A stretch of DNA of 64,000 bases from Oryzias latipes. Its lineage: Eukaryota > Chordata > Actinopteri > Beloniformes > Adrianichthyidae. This document shows positions 23,163-35,324 of this stretch, piece by piece. Under the pieces are notes generated by a model that ran no database searches, was not told where the DNA came from, and saw only the letters and a list, made by a program, of their open reading frames with translations. The position numbers and the translations under genes are program-made. Location: assembly GCF_002234675.1 (NCBI RefSeq), contig NC_019872.2, positions 12,707,950 to 12,771,949 of the forward strand, written 5' to 3'. Every line of letters starts with the position of its first letter. The first letter of the stretch is position 1.

Positions 23163-25157
23163 ATGACCGGTCATCACGCCCATTCCACAGCCCACCTCAT
23201 CTTATTGGTCTTGCTCATAGTCACTCCAAAACTAGCTGGCGCCGCCCCTGTGCGGGGTGAGGAAGGCGAGGGAGGGCTGGAAGGGCGCCCCTGGACTTAT
23301 CATAAAGAGGACAGCCTTGCCTCTTTCCTCTCACCCCCAATCCAAAGTCTGTCTAGCCCTGACAACGCATCCTTCGACCTGGGTCGGGGCCCGGGTCCAG
23401 ACGATCCGTTAGATAAAGTGACAGACTCTGCACAGGTGCTCGCCGTTCTCTTGGAGTCCCTGGACCACACGGGGGACAGAGAAATCCAAGCAAGCAGAGA
23501 CAAAGACTGGGAAGAGGATCAGAAGCTGCCTTCTGCTGAAAGCTCGGAGGGTGGCGAGATAAGGAGAACAGAGAAGACAGAGGAAGACAGGGGGGTGGAG
23601 GAAGGCAAGGAGGGGCAAGAGGCTGATAAGGCTATTGAAAAGCTAATTTTAGGCCATTTGACAGCTGCTCAGGGGGGTGACTTGAAGGAATGGGAGGAGC
23701 TGGATAAGACCACAAGGTTAGAGACAGCTCAGGTGTGGTCCTCCGAGGATGAGGGTCCTGATGGCGCGAGTGAAAAAAAGACAGAAGAAGAGGAAGGGCG
23801 TAAGGTGGAAAATGATCTAGAACGCCTGCTAGCTGAGGTTCGCTCTGGTTCTACCTTCCAGGAGGACGATCCCTCTCTGCAGCGCCAAATAAGGGGCTAC
23901 TTTCAGAATATTGATTTGGGTCTCCAAGACAATGAAATCCTGCCTCCTCTGAAGGGCTACAAAGCATACAACACTCAGCTGGCACGTGCTGGAAAAAAAC
24001 AGCACTGGCAGGAGAGCACATCTCGCAACAAGGGGGGAAATTTCATGGATGACTTTGAGGATGAAGGAGAAGAGCTGGAGGAGGAAGTTGAGGAGGAGGA
24101 GGAGAGTCTCACGCACATGGAGGAAGAGGCAAGGGCGCGTGCAGAGAAGCAGGAGGTTCTTCGGCAACAGGAGGAGGCAGAGCGAGCCAGGGAGGAAGAG
24201 CAGAGGCTGGCAGACATTGCCTCAGACATGCTGTTGCAGTACATGGGAAAGAAGCAGCAGTCTTACATGAAGCCGCGGCAGAAGAGCAGCAACACCGCAG
24301 AGGACAAGCGATCTGAGGAGGTTCTCCCTGACGAAGACGACCTGGACCAGCAAATGATTGACCGGCTGATTGAGATCAGCAGCAAGCTTCACCTGCCTGC
24401 TGACGATGTGATTGAGATTATCAGCGATGTGGAGGAGAAGAAGAAAAAAAGAAAAGAGCTGCAGAAGCAACCGGTAAATAGCAATCCTATTGCCCCACGT
24501 TTCAGGCCCCTAGTGCCTCTTCCTCTGCCTGCCCCACCTATCTATCACTACACAGCCTCCAAGAACCCCAAGAAAGCCCCTTATAAGCACAACAAGTCCA
24601 ACAAGAAATGGCACAAGGACAAAGTCAAGTCACACAAGCAGGACTATTGGTACAAGCCCCCGAAGCAGCTTGACTATTGGTATAAACCTCAGAAACAATT
24701 CTTGGCCTTTCCCTCGTATCCGTATTATCAAAAGCCATATCGAGCCTACTACCCTGTTTACTTCCCTTATCCTAAAACACAGTACTATGGCAAGCCCCCT
24801 CCCTCTAGGGACCAGCCATTCAGCCCCCAGGAACTTGACCTTCAGGGCCCGAAGCGCAGACACAGGGGCAGAGGTAAGAACCGTGCAGGGCAGGGATGGA
24901 GGCAGCAGCCACCGCTGCGCCTGCCCGTCACCCCTTACATCTCGAATTACATCCTTCCTCATCCACGGACCTACCAACCCCTACCGCCCCCAAAACCGCT
25001 AATCACACCCCGGACGGGCCGGAGGCCCTCTTACTACTATCCACAAGACACACCAGGAGAAGACTATGAAGAAGATGGGCTCGTGCCTCAGCTGGACAGT
25101 GAGGAGGAGCTGGAGAACTTTATCGAGAGGATCTACATGAAGCGCAAAATGTATTGA
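23163..25157 (+). CDS. vgf: Neurosecretory protein VGF precursor
   Basis: A 664-codon intact ORF encoding a secreted, very acidic granin-like precursor that is sorted into dense-core vesicles of neurons and endocrine cells and cut into bioactive peptides. Seen: a signal peptide (residues 1 to about 27, hydrophobic core LILLVLLIV). Glutamate-rich stretches follow, with several basic cleavage sites. A block at about residues 396-432 (IDRLIEISSKLHLPADDV, then EEKKKKRK) matches the conserved VGF segment upstream of the C-terminal peptides. A Tyr/Pro/Lys-rich region (about 465-600) is followed by the C-terminal EEELENFIERIY, the counterpart of the mammalian ELENYIEHVL end. The mammalian protein is about 615 aa. 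The ATG at 23163 is chosen because it is the first ATG in the exon and starts the signal peptide. The fish C-terminus lacks the long Arg/His-rich TLQP-type stretch and instead has YWYKP-like repeats. Confidence 0.93.
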   Translation: MTGHHAHSTAHLILLVLLIVTPKLAGAAPVRGEEGEGGLEGRPWTYHKEDSLASFLSPPIQSLSSPDNASFDLGRGPGPDDPLDKVTDSAQVLAVLLESLDHTGDREIQASRDKDWEEDQKLPSAESSEGGEIRRTEKTEEDRGVEEGKEGQEADKAIEKLILGHLTAAQGGDLKEWEELDKTTRLETAQVWSSEDEGPDGASEKKTEEEEGRKVENDLERLLAEVRSGSTFQEDDPSLQRQIRGYFQNIDLGLQDNEILPPLKGYKAYNTQLARAGKKQHWQESTSRNKGGNFMDDFEDEGEELEEEVEEEEESLTHMEEEARARAEKQEVLRQQEEAERAREEEQRLADIASDMLLQYMGKKQQSYMKPRQKSSNTAEDKRSEEVLPDEDDLDQQMIDRLIEISSKLHLPADDVIEIISDVEEKKKKRKELQKQPVNSNPIAPRFRPLVPLPLPAPPIYHYTASKNPKKAPYKHNKSNKKWHKDKVKSHKQDYWYKPPKQLDYWYKPQKQFLAFPSYPYYQKPYRAYYPVYFPYPKTQYYGKPPPSRDQPFSPQELDLQGPKRRHRGRGKNRAGQGWRQQPPLRLPVTPYISNYILPHPRTYQPLPPPKPLITPRTGRRPSYYYPQDTPGEDYEEDGLVPQLDSEEELENFIERIYMKRKMY

Positions 25158-26500
25158 AAGTCTTGTTTTGGACATTTCCAGATGACAGACAGGTGGCACA
25201 CATTTTACAGTGCCAGGTCAAAGCTGAAGCAAAGAGATGATGGCAAATTGAAGTGCTATGAAAAGTTTGATTTCTGTTGATATTCACCGTGATTTGGTTG
25301 AGTTTTATTTTTTTTGTTTTGTTTCTCCCAGTCAGGGCGAGGGGCGTCCCGCTCGAAGCTCCCTGCTACCATGTTTAGCCTCTTGGACAGTTTACATTTT
25401 GAAACAGAACATACCATTGCGTATTTCTGCCTCCATTCAGGTCAAAGCTCCTGTATATTTCAAAGAATTATAGAGGACACACACTACACAGAATGACATT
25501 TCTATGTGCCCATTGTGACAAAACCATGTTTACAGCATCACTTTGTATCTCTTTTGTTTTATACTGTATCATTCTGCTAAACTAAAGCCGCTTTACAAAA
25601 ACTTCACAAAACACTGCAGTTGTCAAATGTTGACGAATATTTTTGTTGTATTCGATGTGTGTAGATGCCTTTTTTTTAAATGCCTGATTGGATCAATTTT
25701 AAAAGAGCTGCAATTTTAATACACACATCTGTTTTCTTTTCTTTTTTTTTCAAATTGCAGATGAGATTTTTACAAAGCAGTGTGGTATAAAGGAAATATC
25801 ATATCGCATTTTGCTATCATATCAAGTGGTCCCGATGTAGAAACCCTGTGGACTCCAAAAGCACAAACTTAAAAACTAAAACTTCCAACGTGGTGGACTA
25901 AGGGTTTTCAATCATTTTGGGATCCATACATTCTTTTTCATCTAATAATATTTCTGGGACAGTTATTATATCACAAGCAACCTCCCTTTTTTTAATTATA
26001 ATTTCCTTACTGTTTGTCCCTGAAAAACACAATCAATTTTCTCTCATTGTTCTTGCATTATATTCATATTACCTATTTTTTTATAAGGAAAAAAATACTT
26101 GAAGTCAAGCTATGTGTTCTACAGCCTTTTGAAAAGGGATTTTTGCCAAGAGGCTTCAAATGTTTAGTTAATTTTCAGAAGAAATTCATTGAAGAGCTTC
26201 GGGCTGGGGAGTCAGGGATTATGCTAAAACCGTTAAATGCACGTCTTTCTACTTGCATCTCAAAAAAGAACAAAAAAAGAGAAAAAAAACAGTATGGAGA
26301 ACTCAAAATGGTTTCTCTCAATAAACTGTGAACATTTAAGAGAAAAAAAAAAGAAAAAAAAAGAAATCTTAAAGGAAGAGGGCCACTGTGTCCACAGTGA
26401 AGCCATCTGACTTGTAAAAGGAGAGTGTTGTTGTTGATGTCACCTTTAGCATTGTAAGATGTACAGTGTGAAATAAATATGCCCGTGCGATGTGTAAATA
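25158..26500 (+). other. vgf: vgf 3' UTR (predicted)
   Basis: No ORF of note. Polyadenylation signals AATAAA are at 26320-26325 and 26472-26477; either or both may be used. Confidence 0.6.
26320..26325 (+). terminator. vgf: Polyadenylation signal, vgf
   Basis: AATAAA about 1.16 kb after the vgf stop codon. A second signal is at 26472. Confidence 0.55.
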
Positions 26501-26828
26501 CCAGCATGATGATTACTAGTTTTGCTATATGATAAAAAAATAAAAGCAATTATTTTATTAAAGTTCAGCTTTTCAATGGCTTTTTAGAGTGTTATCCTGT
26601 AGGTCACAAAGCAGCGAGAGGCTCCTGCACGCAAAGACACACCCAAAAGAGGAGACAAAAGCTCGGGGACTGCATGACTCATATATGTCACTGCCATCAA
26701 TATGCAGACCAAGAAAACATCTAGAGTCAAACCGTCAGGCAGAGCGTGGTGGGGAAATGGTAACTGCAGTGATTGATGAGTCACATGATTGGTGGATGAG
26801 TCATCCATCTATACTGCACAGGACTGCA

Positions 26829-26844
26829 CACACACACCCACACA

Positions 26845-26875
<31 letters not shown>
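26829..26875. repeat. (CA)n microsatellite
   Basis: CA repeat interrupted by CCCA units. Confidence 0.9.
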
Positions 26876-26879
<4 letters not shown>

Positions 26880-27980
26880 TCCTTGAGCTGTGTAGTAATT
26901 TAGCTGGAGGCAGTTAAAATAAAGATTGACTTCTGCTCTGCCTGCAGTCCGCCGGTTGGCCAATGAAAAAGGAGTTTTGTTGGATGGGCTTTGCCATCTC
27001 TCGTTTCCATGCCTCCCCCTCGTTTTGAAATCCCACCGGCAGTGCTGCTGTACTGTCTTGAAGTGCCGTGGATCGTGTTTGGCATGAACACAAACTTTCT
27101 TCATGCTGTTCACGGTGCAAACACTGTCGGTGATTAGCAGTCTGCTCAATATGGTCTGGATCAGTTGCCATCCTGCCAGCTTGCTCTTCACTTGATATGA
27201 ATGGCGTCTTTCATGGCTCCTTCTTTGCTCAACCGATGGATTCCTGTGAGCCATGTTGTGAATTCAGACGTGCAGTCATAGCTTCTGCAAATATCTACAT
27301 CTGCAGAGGAAAGAGATAAAAGAAAGAAACCAAATACAAACTGGAAGCTGACAGCAGAATTTAAATAGTTTGGCGGTGCTGATGATCATACAGAATAGTC
27401 TCAAGGATAAAAATGTTGTTGCTAAATCTAATCCATGCTGTCCCAGCATCAATGGGCATCATCACAACAAGAAGAACAAAACAAATAAATGAAAAGGAAG
27501 CTAAAACACATAAGAATCAGCCTGTTTGACAAGACAAGCAGTGGTTCCGATTGGGAAAATAACATGGGTCTGCTAATAAGCCCATTGTGCTTCTCCTGCA
27601 GCCTTGATAGCCTCATTAAACAGTCATTTAATAGACCTAATTAAAAACTGTGTCAAAACACCTTTACTGACAGCTTTGCAAATAAAATAAGAAATTGAAA
27701 CACGAAAGCATAATCTCTATTACATACTTTACCTCTGCTTTACTATAATTAGGAGTTAGGCATCTCAGATTGTGGAGATATTTTGAGATTGTCAGCATGC
27801 TGCGGGCGACAGGTTGTAGTGTACACTTAAGCAACACGTAAGTACAGGTGAAGCAGGTGAAATGCAGGCGTTTTGTATAGATTTTTCATTTTTCAGCCCA
27901 CCGAACCCTGTGCACTGTGCAGGCAGCCCGTTGGTGCTGTTCGAGTGATAAGTGTCCCTTGCATGCAGCATGACTGCTAT

Positions 27981-28458
27981 GCTACGTTTACACCCTGCAT
28001 GTCACACAAATTCAAAAACATGCTAAAAGCACATTTTTGAATGTTTGTTTATGGTGTTCCCACTCGACTGTTGCTACCTGATACAAGCGCATCTCCATCA
28101 GCTGGCTTGGTGAGAAATGTGGAAGCGGTGCAAATCTCATGAATCTTGCTCTATTTCCCAGCTCTATTCTGATACATGAAAGACTTAGGGTCATATATTT
28201 CAGTCTGGGAACAAACCACAATTATTAAATTCTCCTGCACAATCAATTTTCAAATGATTGACACTTTCGTGAATAAAAAGGGACGCCACTCAAATGTTAC
28301 TACCAAATCCGAGTCCCTAATTGGTCAATTTCCGTGTTTTGTACGTAGAGCCTGAAAAAATTTGTAGGGTTTTAAACATGGAAACCCACAATGCCAGTTC
28401 ACTTTTCATTGCAAGTGGCCGCTTGAAAGAGCATTGTAGAGAGCGGTGTGAACATAGC
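27981..28458. mobile_element. TIR element (MITE)
   Basis: The left end GCTACGTTTACACC and right end GGTGTGAACATAGC are inverted with 12 of 14 matches. It is about 480 bp with no transposase. The target duplication is unclear, so the superfamily is not called. Confidence 0.55.
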
Positions 28459-28837
28459 TTTAGAAGTAAGGAAATCAGACAATCAGAGTGCAGTTTATGC
28501 GTCCTTCTGGAATATACCTGCACCCCCCTTGCATCAAGCATTTGTGCCCGGTCAGTAAGGAGCCAGTACTCATAACCTTATGAACGACTGGAACGCTGCC
28601 TAAAGGTCATCATACAACAGCTTCAGCTGTACATCATAAATGCGTTCAACTTACCTTATTCTTACAAATACTACACTTACCACAAGCACGACAATGGTAA
28701 ATTCAATTTTTATGACGCCTCTGAAGCCTCAAGGGAACTGCAAGACACGCCTTTTCTCCTTTCCAAGATGCTGCTCCTGTCCATGACCCTCTACTGGTCT
28801 GGACAATCCAAAAACCTGCAGCACGCTTACAGGTAGA

Positions 28838-29399
28838 CTGCACGGTGGAGCAGTGGTTAGCGCTCTTGCTCAAGCCCCTGTTTCAAGTCCCAGCTGGGGG
28901 ACCTGAAACGGGGGATCTTTCTGTGTGGAGTTTGCATGTTCTCCCCGTGCATGTGTGGGTTCTCTCCAGGGTCGCTGGCTTCCTCTCACCATCCAAAAAC
29001 ATGCTTCATAGGTTAACCCTTGTGCCATCTTAGATGACCCCACCCTTACATTGACGTGTTCTCCCTACCATGACAAAGGTGGATAAAGGTGGAAAGATTT
29101 CATTTAATCTATGGACACCAGTGAAGATCACAAATCATTGAAGAAAAAAGGTTCAGAGCACTGTCTAGTGGGTCTAGATGACCCAACTCCTAATAGTAAA
29201 GTGCCTAGGATAGCACAAGGGTTACTTGGCAACTCTAAATTGTCCATGGGTGTGAATGTGAGTGCAAATAGGTGTGTTATTCTACCCTGTGACAGACTGG
29301 CGACCTGTCCAGGTTGTCCCCTGCTTTTGCCCATAAGTGGCCGGGATAGGGTCTGGCAGTCCTGTGACCCCGAAAGGGAACAAATGGAAGAAAAAATGA
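28838..29399 (+). mobile_element. tRNA-derived SINE interrupted by a MITE
   Basis: The head is CACGGTGGAGCAGTGGTTAGCGC, the body has GTGGAGTTTGCATGTTCTCC and CAAAAACATGCTTCATAGGTTA, and the tail has GACAGACTGGCGACCTGTCC. It is the same family as 37237-37540 and 54216-54611. A 207-bp element is inserted at 29016-29222. Confidence 0.85.
29016..29222. mobile_element. MITE with ACCCTTGTGC termini, TA duplication
   Basis: 207 bp with ends ACCCTTGTGC and GCACAAGGGT, flanked by TA on both sides (29014-29015, 29223-29224). It interrupts the SINE. The uninterrupted paralogous SINE at 54216-54611 reads CATAGGTTACTTGG across the same point, which shows the empty site directly. The TA duplication suggests the Tc1/mariner superfamily. 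Confidence 0.85.
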
Positions 29400-29408
29400 A
29401 GTTACCCG

Positions 29409-29636
29409 TGGCTGGGTAGCTCGGTTGGTAAGGTGAGAGGCTACAATGCAGGAATCCAGGGTTCGATTCCCGGAGGGGGATAAACAATGGTACTGGGTCA
29501 ATTACCATATCAATGGCGAGCAATGAACATCACCCAGTGAGGGTCCTTAGGCAAGACCCTTAACGCTACTGCCTCCCGAGCACGGTTAGGCTGCAGCTCA
29601 CCGCTCCCCCAGGGGATGGGATGACAAACATTAAAG
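29409..29636 (+). mobile_element. tRNA-derived SINE, second family
   Basis: The head reads like a tRNA: GGGTAGCTCGGTTGGTAAGG as A box and GGGTTCGATTCCCGG as B box. The body includes CTTAGGCAAGACCCTTAACGC and ends near CCAGGGGATGGGATGAC. Confidence 0.75.
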
Positions 29637-29769
29637 GCAACTTCTGAAGACATTCATACACTGTAGCTTCTAAAACATTCTGTTATTTTGCACACTTCCT
29701 TCAGTTTTGTGCAGAAGGAGCTTTGAATTCACATTCCCACCCTCCTGTGTCCCAAACAGCAGACCAAGA

Positions 29770-30060
29770 ATTCGAACACAGCCCTTACATTCTGTGTCAA
29801 GCTTTAGATAGCATTACGTCCTCAGAGCTATCATTTATATTTACCCCAGTGGGTGAGCTACAGTTAAAATGCAATTTCATTTTTTCAAAAGGCTCCCATT
29901 CTCCTAGGCTGAAAAACTGGTATACATCCAGCTGCCTGGCACAGACGAGTCTTACGGCACAACAATTAATCAGTAATGGCCTCAAGAAGCCCGAGCATTC
30001 ACAATAACAGAGAGGAAAATGTCAGCCATTAGCGCTATGAATAATGAATAGCTTTCAAAT
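29770..30060. other. Candidate conserved non-coding element
   Basis: Non-repetitive, balanced composition with homeodomain-type words (ACAATTAATCAG, GCCATTAGCGC, ATGAATAATGAATAG). There is no coding frame with splice support. Function is not known; conservation was not testable here. Confidence 0.35.
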
Positions 30061-30689
30061 ATGATGACTCCGATGCTGGAATGGGACGTCGCTTCAACCT
30101 TGATTTGGATGTAAAAATTCTGTGTTTTTCTTCTGTCGCAGAATGATGTTTAAATGAAGGTCTCCGCATGAGATAAACTGAAAAAAGTAGTTTGCTAAGA
30201 GTTTGGGCAATTTCAAACATTGCACGAACACTAGATGTCAACAACAAGACACAGCAGATAAAAAATTGGTCCAGTCATGTTGCATGGCAACAAGCAGTAT
30301 CTATTGGTGCTATTTCTGTTGAATAAATGGTGTACGTTTATGCCCTATTTTGACCCTCTTTCCTTCCCTTTCCGTACTCCTGCTCCTTTTGTCAACGCTG
30401 ATGCTGTTTTGATTTGGACGCATAATCACAATGTTCTTTAAGCTATGATGGAGATATTTTGAGAATATGAAAATTGCACCTCAATTAGGTGAAAAAGCTG
30501 CACATATCATACAGGATTATTAGTTGCAGCATTCAAGTCCCTCATTTTGATATTAGCGCTTCCTGTTTGACTTGACACCTCTGACTTGTGTGACAAATGT
30601 CTAAAAATGATCTGTGACTCCATCGTTTGGAAAAGTCATGGACTTTTATCTAGTTTGTTCGACAGAGAATTAGGGGCCAACCTTAAAGA

Positions 30690-31490
30690 AAAAAACAAAA
30701 TAAAAATATCAGAGTAAAGTCATATAACTTTACAAGAAAAGTCATGAAATTATGAGAAAAAAAACTAATTTTACAAGAAAAAATTATATTGTGAGAAAAC
30801 AAGTCAAAAATGTTAATTTGCAAAAGTTTTTTTTAAAATTCAACATTGAATGAAAACAAAATCGTAAGTTAATGATTAAAAAAAAATCGCAATTTTACAT
30901 GAAAAATGTCATGAAATTAAAATTAAAAAAAAGTCAACACAAGAAAAATCATAATACTATCAAAGAAAAAAAATCAATTTTACAAGAAAAAAGTTGTATT
31001 ATCATGAAAAAAATCCAAAGTTTACAAGACAAAAGTTGTAAAATTATTTTTTAAAACTCAACATTTTACGAAAATAAAAAGGTAAATTTATGATTTAAAA
31101 ATTCAAAATTTTACAACAAAAAGTCATAATATTATGGGGAAAAAAGGATTTTCCAAGAAAAAGTGGTGATGTTGTGAGAAAAACTCAAATTCTACAAGAC
31201 ATAATGCATAATATTATGAGAAAAAGTAAGAATGTTACAAGACTAAAGATTTTAAATTATTTTTAAGTCAATATTTTGTGAAAATAAAACCATGAAGTTA
31301 TGATTAAAAAATTCACAAATTTACAAGGAACATTTTTTATATTATGAGACAAAAACATAAACTTCAAAGAAAAAGTTATGATGTTATGAGAAAAAGGTCA
31401 AAATTTGTAGGAAAACTTTGTCATATTAATAGAAAATATTTTTACAAGAAAATTTTACATCCGGTCCAACAAAAAAAATACTGTTACAAA
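30690..31490. repeat. A-rich degenerate minisatellite
   Basis: Loosely tandem units of roughly 35-45 bp built from motifs such as AAAGTCATAATATTATGAGAAAA and AAATTTTACAAGAAAA (consensus words), with heavy divergence. Confidence 0.8.
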
Positions 31491-32137
31491 TATAAGGAAG
31501 ATGAATCAAATTCAGCCTAAATATACACCTAGTGTGTCATAAGATTCATAACCCCTGTTGTAAAAGTAAAATATGTCCAACACAAGAAGACAAAAATGTG
31601 TCTGACTTGTCTGCAACATAAATTACACAGAAAATGTTCGATTGTCTTTGTTAAAAAAATGTTAAAGGTGAAATGTAAGATTTTATTTTTTAAATGAAAT
31701 ACTTTTTCCTTGGAAAAATTGTGTCTATTCAAATTGTTAAATTTGTTTTTCATTATTGAGTAACTATTTGTACAAGCTTTTTTACTTTTTTCTCATAATT
31801 TTACAACTTTTTTTTCATACATGTTTTTTAATTTTTCTTCTTTTATGTAAAATGATAATAAGAAACCAGCAGAAAAACTATCCCCCCCCCCCACCGTTAA
31901 TTAAAAACATAATAACATGAAGCATGAATAAGATTCCAGGGGCATCTTTAACAGGAACTCAAGTAGCAATTTCCTGTACAACTTTATCACACTTTCCCAT
32001 CATTATGAGGAAACCAACCTTTTTTGCTTGACATTACAGCAGTTTATTTAGGTCCTTAAATTCCACACCTTCACTGTGCATTGATGTTTTTTTTGTTTTT
32101 TTGTAGTCTGCTTCCACTGACTTATCAAGGACTTTAA

Positions 32138-32551
32138 AGACCCACTCCGATGAAAACTGTGTTTTTGGTGTTTTTATCTTGTTTCTATGCTCTTTTCCTA
32201 ATCATTGTGAATCAGAAGTGGATGAATTAGGTGCAGTTTGAAAAGGAGCTTATTAGCTATATAGAGAAAACACTTGGCGGGCCTCAAGTTTCATTCTGAT
32301 TCCTCCCCCTTTGGACGCCAATTTTGTTGGGGTGTGAGGGGCTGTAAGTTAGCTGGGATTGAGTACCGGTATAAACAGAGAATTCTTGGCAACAGGGAAG
32401 GGAAGGGGGGGGCAGGGTTGCTCCATGGCAACGCTCTGCAGAAACTATGTCCTTCAAAACAACACAGTTTTTTTTTTTGGCTAAAAATGGCATAATCATA
32501 ATTAAAAGACCACTGTAAACGATTTAGAAATAGTTTAATCGAAGTGGGACT
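32138..32551 (-). mobile_element. TTAA-flanked TIR element, copy 4
   Basis: It begins AGACCCACTCCGATG after TTAA (32134-32137) and ends GAAGTGGGACT. It includes ATTGTGAATCAGAAG and CAGAAACTATGTCCTTCAAAACAAC, the reverse complements of the family landmarks. Confidence 0.75.
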
Positions 32552-32559
32552 TTCACAGT

Positions 32560-34950
32560 CATGTTGCTTAGATGGTTATAAAGATGTTGGCAAATATTTT
32601 TGAAAAATCCTTCCTGGAAAGACAGACAGCCGTACTGAGAGCTTTCATCTTGTGAATAATCTTTGTGACATTTAGAACATTGAACTCCAGATTCTTTGAA
32701 TGTGGTTTTATGAGCTTTTTCGACATTGATGACCTATAATATTGTTCCCGTAAAACCACTCCATCTCAGTGTCCTTCCTTGTGTGTCATGATACACCTGA
32801 AGGCTTTTAGACCTGTGCTTTAAAGGAGACCTACACACCTGCTAAGTCTGTGGATCGGGCCTGCTGAAGCTGTAAGGCAAAACTCTGGCTTCATGAAGAA
32901 AGCTATCTTTTAATTTGAACATGATATGTTTTGAGTGCATCAGAGCAAAAAATTTGAAAAAAATATGTTCTTTTGATATGGTCCGCAAATTCTCAAGCTT
33001 GTGTCTTTTCTTTGTCCCAGAGTACTCTGTTAAAACCACAGCAGGGGATGGATATGATTTGAAACAGCGTGGTTTTCAAAGGTCATGTGTCTTCACACAT
33101 AACTCTGTGCAACTTGGCTGACATTTAATCCACAACATGACCCAAATTTGATCCACTGTTGTTGCAGTAAAAAGCAAAACAGTTTGTGGCTTCCAACCAA
33201 ATTAACACAACTGTTGTTAAATTAAGTTTCACAAAGTGTAAAAATTAATTGTAACTACAAAAATATTCGTTGATTATGGTCACAAATGAATTAGGTGCAG
33301 TTTCAGGGGATTTATTATTAACCTTTGAAGTTGTAAAGACTGAAAGAAATGAAAGAAAATACCTAGAAAAAAATTCAACAAACAAGAGAACCAATTGTAT
33401 ATATTTAAACAAATTACTATTAGCTATAATACTAACAAAATGTACGTTTTTTACACATTTTTTCAGGGGCTAATTGTTGATTTTTAAGTGACCTGTTTTT
33501 GCCTAAACCAAACCAAAGGTTAACAAAAAGTAAGGATGAGATAATAAGTCAAAATAAAGGCAAAACACACAGAAACTTTAGTAAACTCAAAGAAACACTG
33601 CTGTTGAAGTCGATAATCTATTCTGGTGCGCTAGGAAAATAGTTGATTTATGCTTTCAGTGAGTAACATAGTCCTGAAAGTCAACACAACAGTGTGTCAT
33701 TGTAGTTTTACACATTTCTGTACATTGGGTGAGCATTCACCACTACAATGAGAATAAAACACATTCAAATCTCCATAAAACACTCATCATACCCTCAAAA
33801 TGTATCATTTTTTGGCCTCTAGTCCCTATTTTCCATTGCTAAAATGTATATGATGATATGTTATTACATTTCTTCTCACAATATAGCTAATAAAAAGCAA
33901 AAACTTTCCAGCTTGAACATATTTTTTAAATAATTCTTATAGGAAGTAAATGTTACAAAAAATCGCCATGTTAGATTATTTGAGTGTCAAGCTCCTATTG
34001 TTGGACGTAGGATTGAGGCTGCTTTCAGCTGTCATTAAGACAACGGAACAAGAGAAGTCTAGGCCTGTCTTATTGAAGCTCAGTCCTCGTTTATGATCTC
34101 TGTCACCTTTGTTTTTTTCCTCATCCCTTTCATCTCAATGCTGCCTTTCTTTGTCTTGTTCTGTAACCGCTTTTCCATCTGCTCTTTTTTTTCCTCTCTA
34201 CAATTATCCGTGGCCCCTTGCTCCTCCCTAATGCTACCTAACACCCAATCTTCCCCTTCTTTTCTTCTCCATCATCCTTCCATTTCTTGTTTTGTATGCA
34301 AGCCTCAAGGGAGAGAAATGGGTGAAAAACACTCTCTGCAGCACTCTCACAAAAGACTGGTGAGTCATCCCCACTTATGTGCCTGTCTCCCTCCTCCCAC
34401 AAAAAAAAAAAATCACAAAGAAGAAAAAAAAATAAAATTACCTGTCGTGCACTTACAGGAAGACACGTATGGAGGTACACGTTGGTGAGCACTCAGCCAC
34501 CAGAAATGCACAATTCAGGGTCGCAAACTCACAGTCAGGCGTTCACACGTTCCACTACTCCTACACACAACCACAAAATTAAAACTCAGGTCACACGTTT
34601 CTTTCAAAACAGAGTTTTCAAATGGCATCCACACATTTCCTTTGCACCTTTTAGGGATTATTGTGAGTTTGTAGCAAACTTTGGCTCTCATGGTTAATGA
34701 AAATATCAGTGGAAGTTTCACCAAAGACCTGCTGAGTTTAGCAAATAAAACTTGGTCACACCTTGGAAAAAAAAAAAAAAAAAAAACGTGATCAAAGCAA
34801 GGACAACTGGAGTACTGAAGAAAGAAATGTAACCAAGGTTTGGTCACTGGCATGCACCTCTGATTTGAAATCCAAAAGGATGTTCTTCCTCCATCTGCTG
34901 GTATGGTGAGAGAGTTGCATTGTAAACGTATAACCTGGATGTTTTGCACA
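32560..34950. other. Intergenic, no gene seen
   Basis: AT-rich; 34,090-34,300 is pyrimidine-rich. A long A run lies at about 34769-34787. No supported gene. Confidence 0.45.
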
Positions 34951-35324
34951 AATGTCTAGAGCAGGGGTCAGCAACCTGAGGCTCCGGAGCCACATACTCC
35001 TTTTTTAATCCCCCCTTTGTTGCCTTTTGTTCAGAAGAAAAATGCTAGCGATTTAAATAATGGGTTTCTAGTTTTGCTAAATTTCTTTAAGTTTCATTAT
35101 TTATGTTTAGATTTTTAGTGTCAGAAAACTGAGCAAAATTATGGTCTTTTGCTGTTCTTAAAGTTATTATAGATTTAAAAAAAAAATTAACTTCACACCA
35201 ATGTTGTTATCTTACATTTGAGTAAAAATTAAAGTCATAATGACTGAAAATGCTTGATTTTCATTGATTTTTTTTTAATTACAAGTAAATCTGCTGCAGC
35301 AGCAGGAACTTATTTGACACAGGG

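Noticed and set aside
23829..24470. Minus-strand and +2-frame ORFs inside vgf
   Set aside because: Shadows of the glutamate-rich vgf frame.
29409..29475. tRNA-like segment with A and B boxes
   Set aside because: It continues into a SINE body and lacks a paired acceptor stem, so it is a SINE head and not a tRNA gene.
34093..34697. Overlapping ORFs up to 131 codons
   Set aside because: Pyrimidine-rich low-complexity DNA; no splice context and no family match.
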